Assembly (NCBI GenBank): GCA_964612925.1
Contig: CAZTFU010000001.1
Location: forward strand, 62,001 to 126,000
Length of the DNA: 64,000 bases
Reading direction: 5' to 3'
Source of the DNA: Phil1 sp964612925
GTDB lineage: Bacteria; Bacillota; Clostridia; Christensenellales; CAG-138
Position numbers and translations under genes: made by a program
Shown here: in pieces, positions 17,014 through 25,343 of the stretch
Position numbering within the stretch: the first letter of the stretch is position 1
Layout of the letters: every line of letters starts with the position of its first letter
The notes under the pieces: generated by a model
Seen by the model: the letters and a program-made list of their open reading frames with translations, nothing else
Databases searched by the model: none
Told to the model about the DNA's origin: nothing

Positions 17014-18528
17014 TCAATCGCGCTTAACGGCGTAGGTGTTTGCATCCTTGAGCATAACATCATGTGCGCCGCCTTCGGTTATGCTTGCCGCGCTTACAAG
17101 TGTAAGCCGTGCCTTTTCTCTAAGCTCGGGTATTGTCAGTGCACCACAGTTGCACATTGTTGAACGAACCTTGCTGAGCGTTACGCTAACGTTATTGTGC
17201 AGGCTGCCCGCATATGGTACATATGAATCAACACCTTCCTCAAAGGAAAGCTTATTGTCTCCGCCGCTGTAGTAACGCTGCCAGTTGCGCGCACGGGCAG
17301 AACCTTCACCCCAGTATTCCTTCATATAATTACCGTTTATCATAACCTTTGCGGAGGGGCTTTCATCGCAACGGGCAAAGTACCTTCCGAGCATACAGAA
17401 ATCCGCACCCATTGCAAGTGCAAGCGTAATATGGTAATCGTGCACTATTCCGCCATCTGCGCATATAGGAACATATACGCCCTTTTCGCGGAAATACTCG
17501 TCGCGTGCACGGGCAACCTCTTGTACGGCCGTAGCCTGTCCGCGGCCTATACCTTTTGTTTCGCGGGTAATGCATATGGAACCGCCGCCTATACCCACCT
17601 TTACAAAGTCTGCACCTGCATCCGCCAGAAAACGGAAACCTTCTCTGTCAACAACGTTGCCAGCACCGACCTTAACGGTATTTCCGTATTTTGCGCGTAT
17701 AAAGTCAAGCGTGCGGGTTTGCCATTCGCTAAAGCCCTCGGATGAATCTATGCAGAGTATATCCGCACCCGCCTCTATCAAAGCGGGGACACGCTCTTCA
17801 TAATCGCGCGTGTTTATGCCTGCACCGACAACATAACGCTTTTGCTTGTCCAACAATTCGGTGGGGTTTTCCTTATGGGCATCATAATCTTTCCTGAATA
17901 CAAATGCGACCATATTGCCGTCTTTTGTTATAACGGGCAGGGAATTAAGCTTATGCTCCCAAATTATGTCGTTTGCTTCTTTTAGGGAAACGCCTTCATA
18001 TGCATATACAAGCCTGTCTATCGGGGTCATGAATTCGCTTACGGGCGTTGAGGGATCCATGCGGCTTGGGCGGTAGTCGCGGCTTGTCACAACGCCGAGC
18101 AGCTTTCCCGTGGCTGAACCGTCATGCGTAACGGCAACGGTGGAATGGCCGGTTCGTTCCTTCAGAGCCATAATATCAGCCATTGTTTCATCAGGTCGTA
18201 TTGAAGAATCGCTCATTGCAAAACCGGCCTTGTATTTCTTTACGCGGCTTACCATTGCGGCCTGACTTTCTATCGGCTGGGACACGAATATAAACGATAT
18301 TCCGCCTTCACGCGCAAGGGCTATTGCAAGCTTGTCACCTGATACGGATTGCATTACCGCACTGACAAGAGGGATGTTCATCGAAAGCTCGGGCTCCTCA
18401 CCCGCATTGTAGCGCACTATTGGCGTTTTTAACGATGTGTTGGCAGGTGTGCAGTCCGCACTCGAATAACCGGGCACAAGCAAGTATTCGCTGAAAGTAT
18501 GGGAGGGTGAATCAAAGTAATACGCCAT
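17014..18528 (-). CDS. guaB: Inosine-5'-monophosphate dehydrogenase
   Basis: 504 residues; AAGGAGC precedes ATG 18528. (beta/alpha)8 barrel interrupted by two CBS domains at about 95-220 (DETMADIMALKERTGH, then TPVSEFMTPIDRLVYAYEG...HKLNSLPVI). Catalytic loop: KVGIGGGSICITRETKGIGRGQAT (about 310-333), with the active-site Cys in SIC; many bacterial enzymes have GPGSICTTR here, so this is a GGGSICITR subtype. The mobile flap has YMKEYWGEGSARARNWQRY. It makes XMP from IMP with NAD+, the committed step to GTP. The stop is followed by element remnants, and no clean terminator is seen. Confidence 0.95.
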   Translation of the reverse strand: MAYYFDSPSHTFSEYLLVPGYSSADCTPANTSLKTPIVRYNAGEEPELSMNIPLVSAVMQSVSGDKLAIALAREGGISFIFVSQPIESQAAMVSRVKKYKAGFAMSDSSIRPDETMADIMALKERTGHSTVAVTHDGSATGKLLGVVTSRDYRPSRMDPSTPVSEFMTPIDRLVYAYEGVSLKEANDIIWEHKLNSLPVITKDGNMVAFVFRKDYDAHKENPTELLDKQKRYVVGAGINTRDYEERVPALIEAGADILCIDSSEGFSEWQTRTLDFIRAKYGNTVKVGAGNVVDREGFRFLADAGADFVKVGIGGGSICITRETKGIGRGQATAVQEVARARDEYFREKGVYVPICADGGIVHDYHITLALAMGADFCMLGRYFARCDESPSAKVMINGNYMKEYWGEGSARARNWQRYYSGGDNKLSFEEGVDSYVPYAGSLHNNVSVTLSKVRSTMCNCGALTIPELREKARLTLVSAASITEGGAHDVMLKDANTYAVKRD

Positions 18529-18551
18529 ATTAGCTCCTTACGAAATAATAA

Positions 18552-19442
18552 TTAATCTATTATAACTCGGTTTGTATATTTATCCAAGTATGTATTTACG
18601 GCAATGTGTACAAGCAAAAGCCTTGAGATATGCTCGTCTATGCTTATTGCATCTATGCTTTCTTCACTTAAGGCGGTTATACCGTCAACGGCGCCCGCAT
18701 CAAGGGCTGCGCGAAGCATGGCACGTTCGTCAGCTTCCGTGGGGAGTATGTTTTTTCCAAAATATGACGAAATAACGGCCGCAATGCCCCAACCCCACCA
18801 GTTTGAAACGCCCGAGGTCAATGTAATGTCGGCAGCTTGTACAGCGGCAATGTCCTTGCCGTGTGACACAAGTCTGCTCGTTACGTCATAAAGTGAACCC
18901 ATGCCAAGCTCATTACCGCCGTCACCTATGGCGATGGTCAATGCGCCCCTATCGTGCAGTGAACGGAATATGGCATCCGTATCGGCAAAAACAAACTCAT
19001 CTATGCTTCGTCCCGAAGCGGCACGGTAACATCCGTTTAGTGAACGCCCCGGGCGCTCTATTGAAATAACGGTGTCTATGCCTAAATCAAATACATTATT
19101 TGCGTTGCCGTTGAGCAGCAAAACGTGTGCATTCGGCGCGCGCAGGGCGCATGCTGCCGCAAGCTGAGGGTAACAGGGCACATCGGTAGCTACATACACC
19201 GTCTTGCCGACTTCGCAAAGTGCGTGCGCAATATTGGCCGCACCGAGCGGACCGTCCGTTTCACAGCAGATGTTACCTTCCTTTGTTTTTACGGGGAAGC
19301 CTGTTATTATAAGCACACAACCTGCGGCATTGAGTGCGGTAGCAAGTCGGTGCATGGGTGATACGGGGCTGTTAGAACAAAAGCCCCTTCCGCCTGTGTC
19401 GCACCGCATAAGTGTATCAATTTGAGCATAAAGCTTATCCAT
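18552..19442 (-). CDS. D-glutamate cyclase-like protein (DUF4392)
   Basis: 296 residues. ATG 19442 (MDKLYAQIDTL) follows AGAGGATG; a longer frame has no ribosome site. Visible blocks are VLIITGFPVKTKEG...ETDGPLGAANIAHAL (about 43-75), ISIERPGRSLNGCYRAASGRSI, and a nucleotide/phosphate-loop-like IGDGGNELGMGSL (about 170-182), followed by SGVSNWWGWGIAA. These match the DUF4392 domain, the C-terminal part of mammalian D-glutamate cyclase (D-Glu to 5-oxo-D-proline). Stand-alone bacterial versions are little studied, so the reaction is inferred. The stop lies 23 bases before guaB, suggesting co-transcription. Confidence 0.8.
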   Translation of the reverse strand: MDKLYAQIDTLMRCDTGGRGFCSNSPVSPMHRLATALNAAGCVLIITGFPVKTKEGNICCETDGPLGAANIAHALCEVGKTVYVATDVPCYPQLAAACALRAPNAHVLLLNGNANNVFDLGIDTVISIERPGRSLNGCYRAASGRSIDEFVFADTDAIFRSLHDRGALTIAIGDGGNELGMGSLYDVTSRLVSHGKDIAAVQAADITLTSGVSNWWGWGIAAVISSYFGKNILPTEADERAMLRAALDAGAVDGITALSEESIDAISIDEHISRLLLVHIAVNTYLDKYTNRVIID

Positions 19443-19517
19443 TAGCCATCCTCTTTCAGCGTGATCCAACAGGCAATATATTACCATTATTCCGCCGTTA
19501 AGTACACAGCAAAAAAA

Positions 19518-19784
19518 TTATTCTGCCGAATTGCGGCATATATAGTCGAAAATAAGTGCCTCCTTTTGAGCGTGGGAAAGGCGCTTTAATGCAGCCTCGC
19601 GTTTTAGCGCATTGCTTTTTGATTCGAATTCTTCGCAATAGACCAGCTTAACGGGCAGACGACTGCGCGTGTATTTTGCACCTTTTGCCGAATTGTGCGC
19701 CTTTTCCCGTGCAATAGGGTCGGTCGTATATCCGCAATAAAGCGTATTGTCGGCACAGCGCATTATGTACGCGAAATGGCTCAC
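19518..19784 (-). CDS. GIY-YIG domain protein (UPF0213/YhbQ type)
   Basis: 88 residues, the size of a stand-alone GIY-YIG domain. The signature is HFAYIMRCADNTLYCGYTTD (Y5...CGY), with the conserved Arg/His helix in DPIAREKAHNSAKGAKYTRSRLPVKLVYCEEF and ALKREAALKRLS at the end. The fold belongs to nicking/structure-specific nucleases; YhbQ-type members have been linked to DNA repair but substrates are unclear. The start overlaps the stop of the upstream LUD gene by four bases, so the two are translationally coupled. Confidence 0.9.
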   Translation of the reverse strand: MSHFAYIMRCADNTLYCGYTTDPIAREKAHNSAKGAKYTRSRLPVKLVYCEEFESKSNALKREAALKRLSHAQKEALIFDYICRNSAE

Positions 19785-20401
19785 CTACCAAGCTCCTCAT
19801 CTATAAGCACGAGGTGGAATTCCTTTATTGCACGTGTGGGGTATTCGATTATGGTCGTAACGCGGCACATGCGCTGAACACTGTTACAATCGGCACATTT
19901 GCCGGTTATGCCGCACGGGAGCTTATCAAGCCCCAGACGTCTTGCATTTGGCGGGCAGGTTTGATTCTTTATTCGCGCTATACCATCATCAAGGCCGCCT
20001 TCGACATATTTATTTTTGCCGATAAACAGCATCACCTTTTCCGGTCCTATAAGCATTGACGCAACGCGGTTACCCGTTCCGTCTATGTTGATAAGGCGAC
20101 CGTCGCTGAGCAGTGCATTTGTTGAGGCAAGATACCAGTCCGCCACGGCCGCGTTATCCTGAGCGTGCTTTCTGTCTGCCGCAAACCAGTGCGAGTAAAC
20201 CTTGTTGCCGCGTTCATTAAGGCGATTGTACAGGTCAAGGTCGTTTTGAACTGTTACCGAACCGCCAAAACCGACCGATTCTTCGCGTTGAATCAAAGAA
20301 AAGGCCAATTCCACGGCCGCCGCCCTATCACTGACGGCATGAACGGTGAATCCGCGTCCGACCAAGGCGGACTCAAGCGCATTGTATTCCTTACAAAACA
20401 T
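19781..20401 (-). CDS. LUD-domain protein (LutC/YkgG-like, DUF162)
   Basis: 206 residues. The LUD fold is shown by VGFGGSVTVQNDLDLYNRL (about 42-60), DWYLASTNALLSDGRLINIDGTGNRVASMLIGPEKVMLFIGKNK (about 90-132), and a C-terminal Cys cluster CGITGKCADCNSVQRMC (about 163-180). LUD proteins act with Fe-S oxidoreductases in L-lactate oxidation, but this stand-alone type with its own Cys cluster is found without lutAB, as here, and its substrate is unknown. It is divergent from lepA and coupled to the GIY-YIG gene. Confidence 0.85.
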   Translation of the reverse strand: MFCKEYNALESALVGRGFTVHAVSDRAAAVELAFSLIQREESVGFGGSVTVQNDLDLYNRLNERGNKVYSHWFAADRKHAQDNAAVADWYLASTNALLSDGRLINIDGTGNRVASMLIGPEKVMLFIGKNKYVEGGLDDGIARIKNQTCPPNARRLGLDKLPCGITGKCADCNSVQRMCRVTTIIEYPTRAIKEFHLVLIDEELGR

Positions 20402-20457
20402 GGTGCAACCTCCGAAAACTCTGTATTTTTATAAATATTAGCATATTATCGGAGCTA

Positions 20458-20486
20458 TTGCAATTTGGACGTTTATCAAGTATTAT
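20458..20486 (+). promoter_or_regulatory. Predicted promoter of lepA-hemW
   Basis: TTGCAA, 17-base spacer, TATTAT; the lepA start follows about 30 bases later. Confidence 0.6.
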
Positions 20487-20515
20487 TTTACAAGACAGTA
20501 TTTGGAGGAATATGC

Positions 20516-22318
20516 ATGGCATACGACCGTGAACTTATAAGAAACTTTTGCATAATAGCACATATTGACCACGGCAAATCAACGCTTGCGGACAGAATGA
20601 TAGAAATGACCGATACCGTCGCATTACGCGATATGGAGGCTCAGCTTCTTGATAATATGGATATAGAGCGCGAACGCGGCATAACCATAAAATCTTCCGC
20701 CGTAAGGATGTTCTATACCCATACGGACGGGAAGAGGTATATGTTCAATTTGATTGACACTCCGGGTCACGTTGACTTTAACTACGAAGTGTCAAGGAGC
20801 CTTGCCGCGTGTGAGGGTGCGGTGCTTGTGGTTGACGCAACACAGGGAATAGAGGCACAAACGCTTGCAAACGTGTATCTTGCCTTGGACAACTCACTTG
20901 AAATAGTGCCGGTTATAAACAAAATCGACCTGCCAAGTGCCGATGTTGAACACACTAAAAAAGAAATAGAGGATGTTATCGGCCTACCGGCTGAGGATGC
21001 TCCGTGCATATCGGCAAAGACGGGGCTTAATGTTGAACAGGTACTTGCCGCAGTGGTTGATACGGTGCCGCCACCCGACGGGGACATAAATAAGCCCCTT
21101 AAAGCACTTATATTCGACAGCGTGTATGACAATTACAAGGGCGCACTCAGCTACGTTCGTGTTGTTGACGGTGCGGTAAGACCCGGCATGAAAATACGCT
21201 ATATGGCCACGGGAAACGAGTTTGACGTTACGGAGGTCGGCATATTCTCGCCCACGCTCACGCCTATTGACGTGCTTGAAGCGGGGGAGGTCGGCTATAT
21301 ATCCGCTTCCATAAAAAATGTGCGCGAAACGAAGGTGGGCGATACCATAACCGATGCGAATGCACCCGCCGAAGAACCGTTACCGGGCTATAAACAGGCC
21401 AATCCAATGGTGTTCTGCGGAATATATCCCGCGGACGGTGCGGATTATGAAAACCTGAGAGATGCACTTGACAAGCTTGTTTTGAACGATGCTTCGCTTT
21501 CTTACGAACCCGAAACATCAATGGCGCTCGGCTTTGGCTTCCGTTGCGGTTTTCTTGGGTTGTTGCACATGGAAATAATTCAGGAAAGGCTTGAAAGGGA
21601 GTTTGACCTTGATCTTGTTACCACGGCTCCTTCCGTTATATATAAGGTAGTTAAGACCAACGGCGATGAAATGATGATAGACAACCCGACAAATCTTCCT
21701 TCCGCCGCGGAAATAGCTTATATGGAAGAACCTATGGTTCTGGCAACGATAATGTCGCCATCCGAATATGTGGGAACGATAATGGAGCTTTGTCAGGATA
21801 AGCGCGGCGTGTTTGAGGATATGAAGTATATTGAAGAAGGTCGCGTGAACATATTCTATGAATTGCCGCTGAATGAAATAATATATGACTTTTTCGACCA
21901 GCTTAAATCCCGCAGCCGCGGCTACGCTTCATTTGATTATGAGCTTAAAGAATATGCCAAGAGCGAGCTTGTTAAGCTTGATTTCCTGCTAAACGGTGAC
22001 ATGTGCGATGCACTTTCCACAATAGTTCATAAGGATAAGGCGTATGCAAAGGGGCGCGCCGTTGCGGAAAAGTTGCAGGAGGTAATACCGAGACAGCAGT
22101 TTGAAATACCGATTCAGGCCGCAATAGGCGGCAAAATAATTGCAAGAGAAACCGTGCGCGCGGTAAGGAAGGACGTGCTTGCCAAGTGCTACGGCGGCGA
22201 TATTACAAGAAAGAAGAAGCTGCTTGAAAAGCAGAAGGAAGGCAAAAAGCGTATGCGCCAGATAGGCACCGTATCCTTGCCGAGTGAAGCTTTTATGAGC
22301 GTGCTGAAGATAAACTGA
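20516..22318 (+). CDS. lepA: Elongation factor 4 (LepA)
   Basis: 600 residues, exactly the family size. ATG 20516 (MAYDRELIRN) follows TGGAGGA; an upstream extension is not needed. GTPase motifs: G1 AHIDHGKSTLADR (about 13-25), G2 ERERGITIKSS, G3 DTPGHVDF, G4 NKIDLP, G5 SAKTG. Domains II and III, the V-like domain (FRCGFLGLLHMEIIQERLEREF) and the LepA-specific C-terminal domain (ending VSLPSEAFMSVLKIN) are all present. It is a ribosome-associated GTPase that acts on stalled or misassembled translation complexes. One base separates the stop from the hemW start. Confidence 0.97.
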   Translation: MAYDRELIRNFCIIAHIDHGKSTLADRMIEMTDTVALRDMEAQLLDNMDIERERGITIKSSAVRMFYTHTDGKRYMFNLIDTPGHVDFNYEVSRSLAACEGAVLVVDATQGIEAQTLANVYLALDNSLEIVPVINKIDLPSADVEHTKKEIEDVIGLPAEDAPCISAKTGLNVEQVLAAVVDTVPPPDGDINKPLKALIFDSVYDNYKGALSYVRVVDGAVRPGMKIRYMATGNEFDVTEVGIFSPTLTPIDVLEAGEVGYISASIKNVRETKVGDTITDANAPAEEPLPGYKQANPMVFCGIYPADGADYENLRDALDKLVLNDASLSYEPETSMALGFGFRCGFLGLLHMEIIQERLEREFDLDLVTTAPSVIYKVVKTNGDEMMIDNPTNLPSAAEIAYMEEPMVLATIMSPSEYVGTIMELCQDKRGVFEDMKYIEEGRVNIFYELPLNEIIYDFFDQLKSRSRGYASFDYELKEYAKSELVKLDFLLNGDMCDALSTIVHKDKAYAKGRAVAEKLQEVIPRQQFEIPIQAAIGGKIIARETVRAVRKDVLAKCYGGDITRKKKLLEKQKEGKKRMRQIGTVSLPSEAFMSVLKIN

Positions 22319-22319
22319 T

Positions 22320-23468
22320 ATGGCAGGAATATATATACATATACCGTTTTGCGTGTCTAAGTGCCGCTATTGTGACTTTGTATCGTTTCCGTGTGACGAG
22401 AGTACAAAGAAACGGTACGTCTCCGCGCTTATAAAGGAAATGTCTTTAGCGGCACGGGAAACGCCGCACATGCGCTATGATTCCGTGTTTATAGGCGGCG
22501 GCACGCCGAGCACGCTGGAACTTGGCGAGGTAATGCGCATAATGTCCGCATTATATGATAATTTCGACATTGCGCAGGATGCCGAAATAACCATAGAGGC
22601 GAACCCGGGCACGGTAGAAGAATGGAAAACCGAAGAATACCGTGAGTGTGGGATAAACAGACTTTCCGTGGGTCTGCAAAGCGTTGCACCGCGTGTTTTA
22701 AGAACCATAGGACGAATACATACGCCCGATGATTTCATGAGGAGCATGGATATTGCCAAATCGGCGGGATTTACAAATATCAATGCGGATCTTATGTATG
22801 GCTTGCCCGAACAGACGGGTGATGATCTGCTTGCGGCAATAGCTGTTGCCGCGGGTACGGGAGTTACACATATTTCGGCCTATTCGCTTATAGTTGAGGA
22901 GAATACTCCGCTCTACTTTGACGTGAACGGCGGCGGAACCCTTTTGCCCGATGAGGACGAGACATTTGAAATGTACACAAAGGGCAGGGAACTTCTTGAG
23001 GGACTTGGCTTCCACCGTTATGAAATATCAAATTATGCAAAGGATGGGTACCGTTCCCGCCACAATTTGAATTATTGGAATAACGGTGAATACCTCGGCC
23101 TTGGTCTTAATTCGCATTCGGCAATGCGCATTGGCGGAAAATGGCTGCGTTGGTCAAATAAAACCAAACTTGAAGAGTATATGACGGATGTTGAAGAAAG
23201 CATACGCCCGCTCGATGGCGACATGCAGACCATAGACAGGGCGGAGGAAATGTTCGAATGCGTTATGCTTGGACTTAGAAAAACGGACGGCATATCGAAT
23301 TCGGAGTTTGAAGCACGCTTTGGCCAAAGCCTTTTTGACACATTTGCAAAGGCAATAGCTCAGCTTGACAAAAACGGCATTCTTATCCGCACTGATGACG
23401 GCATAAAGCTTAACGAACGCGGATTGGATATTGAAAACCTTGCGCTTATGCCGTTTATGGAGGATTAA
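22320..23468 (+). CDS. hemW: HemW-like radical SAM protein
   Basis: 382 residues. The CxxxCxxC cluster is Cys11/Cys15/Cys18 in IPFCVSKCRYC, with the extra C-x-F type sequence CDFVSFP after it. SAM-binding GGGTPSTLE (about 60-68) and the HemW-type ANPGTV, NRLSVGLQS and YGLPEQTGDD blocks follow; YEISNYAKDGYRSRHNLNYW is the HemW C-terminal signature. HemW is a heme chaperone rather than the oxygen-independent coproporphyrinogen oxidase HemN that older annotations name. lepA-hemW-hrcA is a common Firmicutes order. Confidence 0.93.
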   Translation: MAGIYIHIPFCVSKCRYCDFVSFPCDESTKKRYVSALIKEMSLAARETPHMRYDSVFIGGGTPSTLELGEVMRIMSALYDNFDIAQDAEITIEANPGTVEEWKTEEYRECGINRLSVGLQSVAPRVLRTIGRIHTPDDFMRSMDIAKSAGFTNINADLMYGLPEQTGDDLLAAIAVAAGTGVTHISAYSLIVEENTPLYFDVNGGGTLLPDEDETFEMYTKGRELLEGLGFHRYEISNYAKDGYRSRHNLNYWNNGEYLGLGLNSHSAMRIGGKWLRWSNKTKLEEYMTDVEESIRPLDGDMQTIDRAEEMFECVMLGLRKTDGISNSEFEARFGQSLFDTFAKAIAQLDKNGILIRTDDGIKLNERGLDIENLALMPFMED

Positions 23469-23494
23469 GACACAATATATATGTGCTTATATGG

Positions 23495-23530
23495 CGGGCG
23501 GAGCGGCAATGCACCGTCCGTTTATATTTC
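23495..23530 (+). terminator. Terminator after hemW
   Basis: 7-bp stem CGGGCGG / CCGTCCG (one G-T pair) with a 12-base loop, followed by TTTATATTT. It separates lepA-hemW from the heat-shock operon. Confidence 0.55.
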
Positions 23531-23578
23531 CATCAAGCTAATGTTTCCGTTTTGTCACAAAGGATACTTCCTTGTACC

Positions 23579-23607
23579 TTGACTATAGTGAAATGCGGTA
23601 CTATACT
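23579..23607 (+). promoter_or_regulatory. Sigma-A promoter of the hrcA operon
   Basis: TTGACT, 17-base spacer, TATACT, 11 bases upstream of the CIRCE element. Confidence 0.85.
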
Positions 23608-23618
23608 TTAACCATAAG

Positions 23619-23645
23619 TTAGCACTCAACCTTAATGAGTGCTAA
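23619..23645 (+). promoter_or_regulatory. CIRCE operator (HrcA binding site)
   Basis: Perfect consensus: TTAGCACTC, nine bases, GAGTGCTAA. It overlaps the expected transcription start, so HrcA bound here would block the operon. Confidence 0.97.
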
Positions 23646-23688
23646 CAACAGGTTGCGGCATACCGTGGCGAAAGGAGGCGGTAAACAA

Positions 23689-24729
23689 ATGGAGCTTGAT
23701 GCAAGAAAAATGCGCATACTTCAGGCGATAATAGACGATTATATACTGACGGCATCGCCCGTAGGCTCGCGCACAATAGCAAAAAGCACGGATATCGGAC
23801 TTTCAAGTGCTACGATCCGCAACGAAATGAGCGACCTTGAGGAAATGGGCTTCCTTGAACAGCCACACACTTCCGCCGGAAGAATACCGTCTGACAAGGC
23901 ATACAGGCTTTATGTTGACAGTATTATGCGCCGAGCCAAATTGAGCAGGGATGAATTGAGCTTTATCAGCGAACACTATTCAAAGAGGCTCAATGAGGTG
24001 GATGACATAGTTAAGCAGACTGCATTCGTGTTGTCAAGCGTAACAAAGTACGCATCCATGGTGCTTTCACCGCGGTTGCATGCCGCGCGGCTCAGATACA
24101 TTCACATTGTGGGCCTTGGAGAGGGCAGGGCACTGTTACTTATAGTTACCGATTCCGGCCTCGCACGGGATTCCATGATTCGAGTGCCTTACGGGATGGA
24201 GCAAAGCGAGCTTGAAAGAATATCGCTCATGCTCAATGCAAAACTTGCCGATTGTCGGATGGACGAAATAATGGCAAATCGCATGAATGATATTGCGGGT
24301 GAGCTTGGCAGACACGCCGAATTCCTTGATTCGATAGTGAGCTCGATCAAGGAAAGCTTGGATCAAAGGGCAAAGCGGATTGAACTCAGCGGGACAACGA
24401 ACCTTTTAAGTCTGCCCGAATACAGCGACATGGAACGCGCAAGGGATCTGTTGAGCGTTATGGAAAAGGGAGATGCCCTTTACGAAATGCTCAAAGGACG
24501 AGAAGATGTTGAATTTACGATTCGCATCGGCCATGAAAATGAGCTTAACAGCATGAAAGGGTGCAGTGTTGTAACGGCAACATACAAAATAGGCACGGAA
24601 CCGATAGGTACGTTCGGGGTGATAGGACCCACACGCATGAATTATCCCAAGGTGCTTGCGGTGATGAGCCACATTGGAAAAACAATGAGCGAAACGCTTA
24701 CAAATATGCTTGATGAGGAGCGAAATTAA
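23689..24729 (+). CDS. hrcA: Heat-inducible transcription repressor HrcA
   Basis: 346 residues. ATG 23689 follows AAAGGAGGCGG; a longer frame starting inside CIRCE is excluded because it would include the operator. The N-terminal winged helix (about 1-85) has RKMRILQAIIDDYILTASPVGSRTIA, SSATIRNEMSDLEEMGFLEQPHTSAGRIPSDKAYR, the clear HrcA signature. The dimer/GAF-like domain follows (RLRYIHIVGLGEGRALLLIV; IGTFGVIGPTRMNYPKVLAVM). HrcA binds CIRCE and is released on heat stress when GroE is occupied. First gene of hrcA-grpE-dnaK-dnaJ. Confidence 0.97.
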   Translation: MELDARKMRILQAIIDDYILTASPVGSRTIAKSTDIGLSSATIRNEMSDLEEMGFLEQPHTSAGRIPSDKAYRLYVDSIMRRAKLSRDELSFISEHYSKRLNEVDDIVKQTAFVLSSVTKYASMVLSPRLHAARLRYIHIVGLGEGRALLLIVTDSGLARDSMIRVPYGMEQSELERISLMLNAKLADCRMDEIMANRMNDIAGELGRHAEFLDSIVSSIKESLDQRAKRIELSGTTNLLSLPEYSDMERARDLLSVMEKGDALYEMLKGREDVEFTIRIGHENELNSMKGCSVVTATYKIGTEPIGTFGVIGPTRMNYPKVLAVMSHIGKTMSETLTNMLDEERN

Positions 24730-24731
24730 AA

Positions 24732-25310
24732 TTGGCAAAGAAAAAGGAAAATCCTCCCGTAGAGGAACAAAAGGCCGCGGATACGGTCGAAACGAACGAT
24801 AAGGGCACGGCGGAGAACGAAATACCCGAAAGCGTTACGCTTACGCGGGATGAGTTCAAGCAGGTAAAGGAGCGCATAGATCAGCTTGAAAAGGAAAAGG
24901 AAAGCGATGTTGCGTTGTTGCAAAGGCTTCAGGCGGATTTTGACAATTATCGCCGCAGGAATGCATCCGTTGTGGCCGACAGTTTGGATGAAGGCGCAAG
25001 GAACCTTATAAAATCTCTTTTGCCGGTGCTTGATAATCTTGATAGGGCGTTGGACAATGTGCCCGAGGATGAAAAAACGGCATGGGTAGAGGGGATACAG
25101 CTTGTGTCAAAGCAACTGTATGAAACTCTTCAAAAGGCCGGACTTGAAGAAATACAGGCTGAGGGTCAATTCGATCCGGAACTGCACGATGCGGTTATGC
25201 AGGAAGAGGATGAAGAAAAGGAAAGCGGAGAGATCACGGCCGTTTTCCAAAAGGGTTACAAAGTTAAAAATCGCATAATTCGCCACAGCATGGTGAAGGT
25301 TGCGAAATAA
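24732..25310 (+). CDS. grpE: Nucleotide exchange factor GrpE
   Basis: 192 residues. TTG start at 24732, with GAGGAG at the end of hrcA as ribosome site. An acidic, disordered N terminus (about 1-45) leads into a long coiled coil (EFKQVKERIDQLEKEKESDVALLQRLQADFDNYRRR) and the beta domain with LLPVLDNLDRAL, GIQLVSKQLYETLQKAGLEEI, FDPELHDAVM, and the C-terminal FQKGYKVKNRIIRHSMVKVAK. It releases ADP from DnaK. Two bases from the hrcA stop. Confidence 0.95.
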   Translation: MAKKKENPPVEEQKAADTVETNDKGTAENEIPESVTLTRDEFKQVKERIDQLEKEKESDVALLQRLQADFDNYRRRNASVVADSLDEGARNLIKSLLPVLDNLDRALDNVPEDEKTAWVEGIQLVSKQLYETLQKAGLEEIQAEGQFDPELHDAVMQEEDEEKESGEITAVFQKGYKVKNRIIRHSMVKVAK

Positions 25311-25343
25311 ATAAACGTAAAAATAATCAGGAGGAAATAGATT

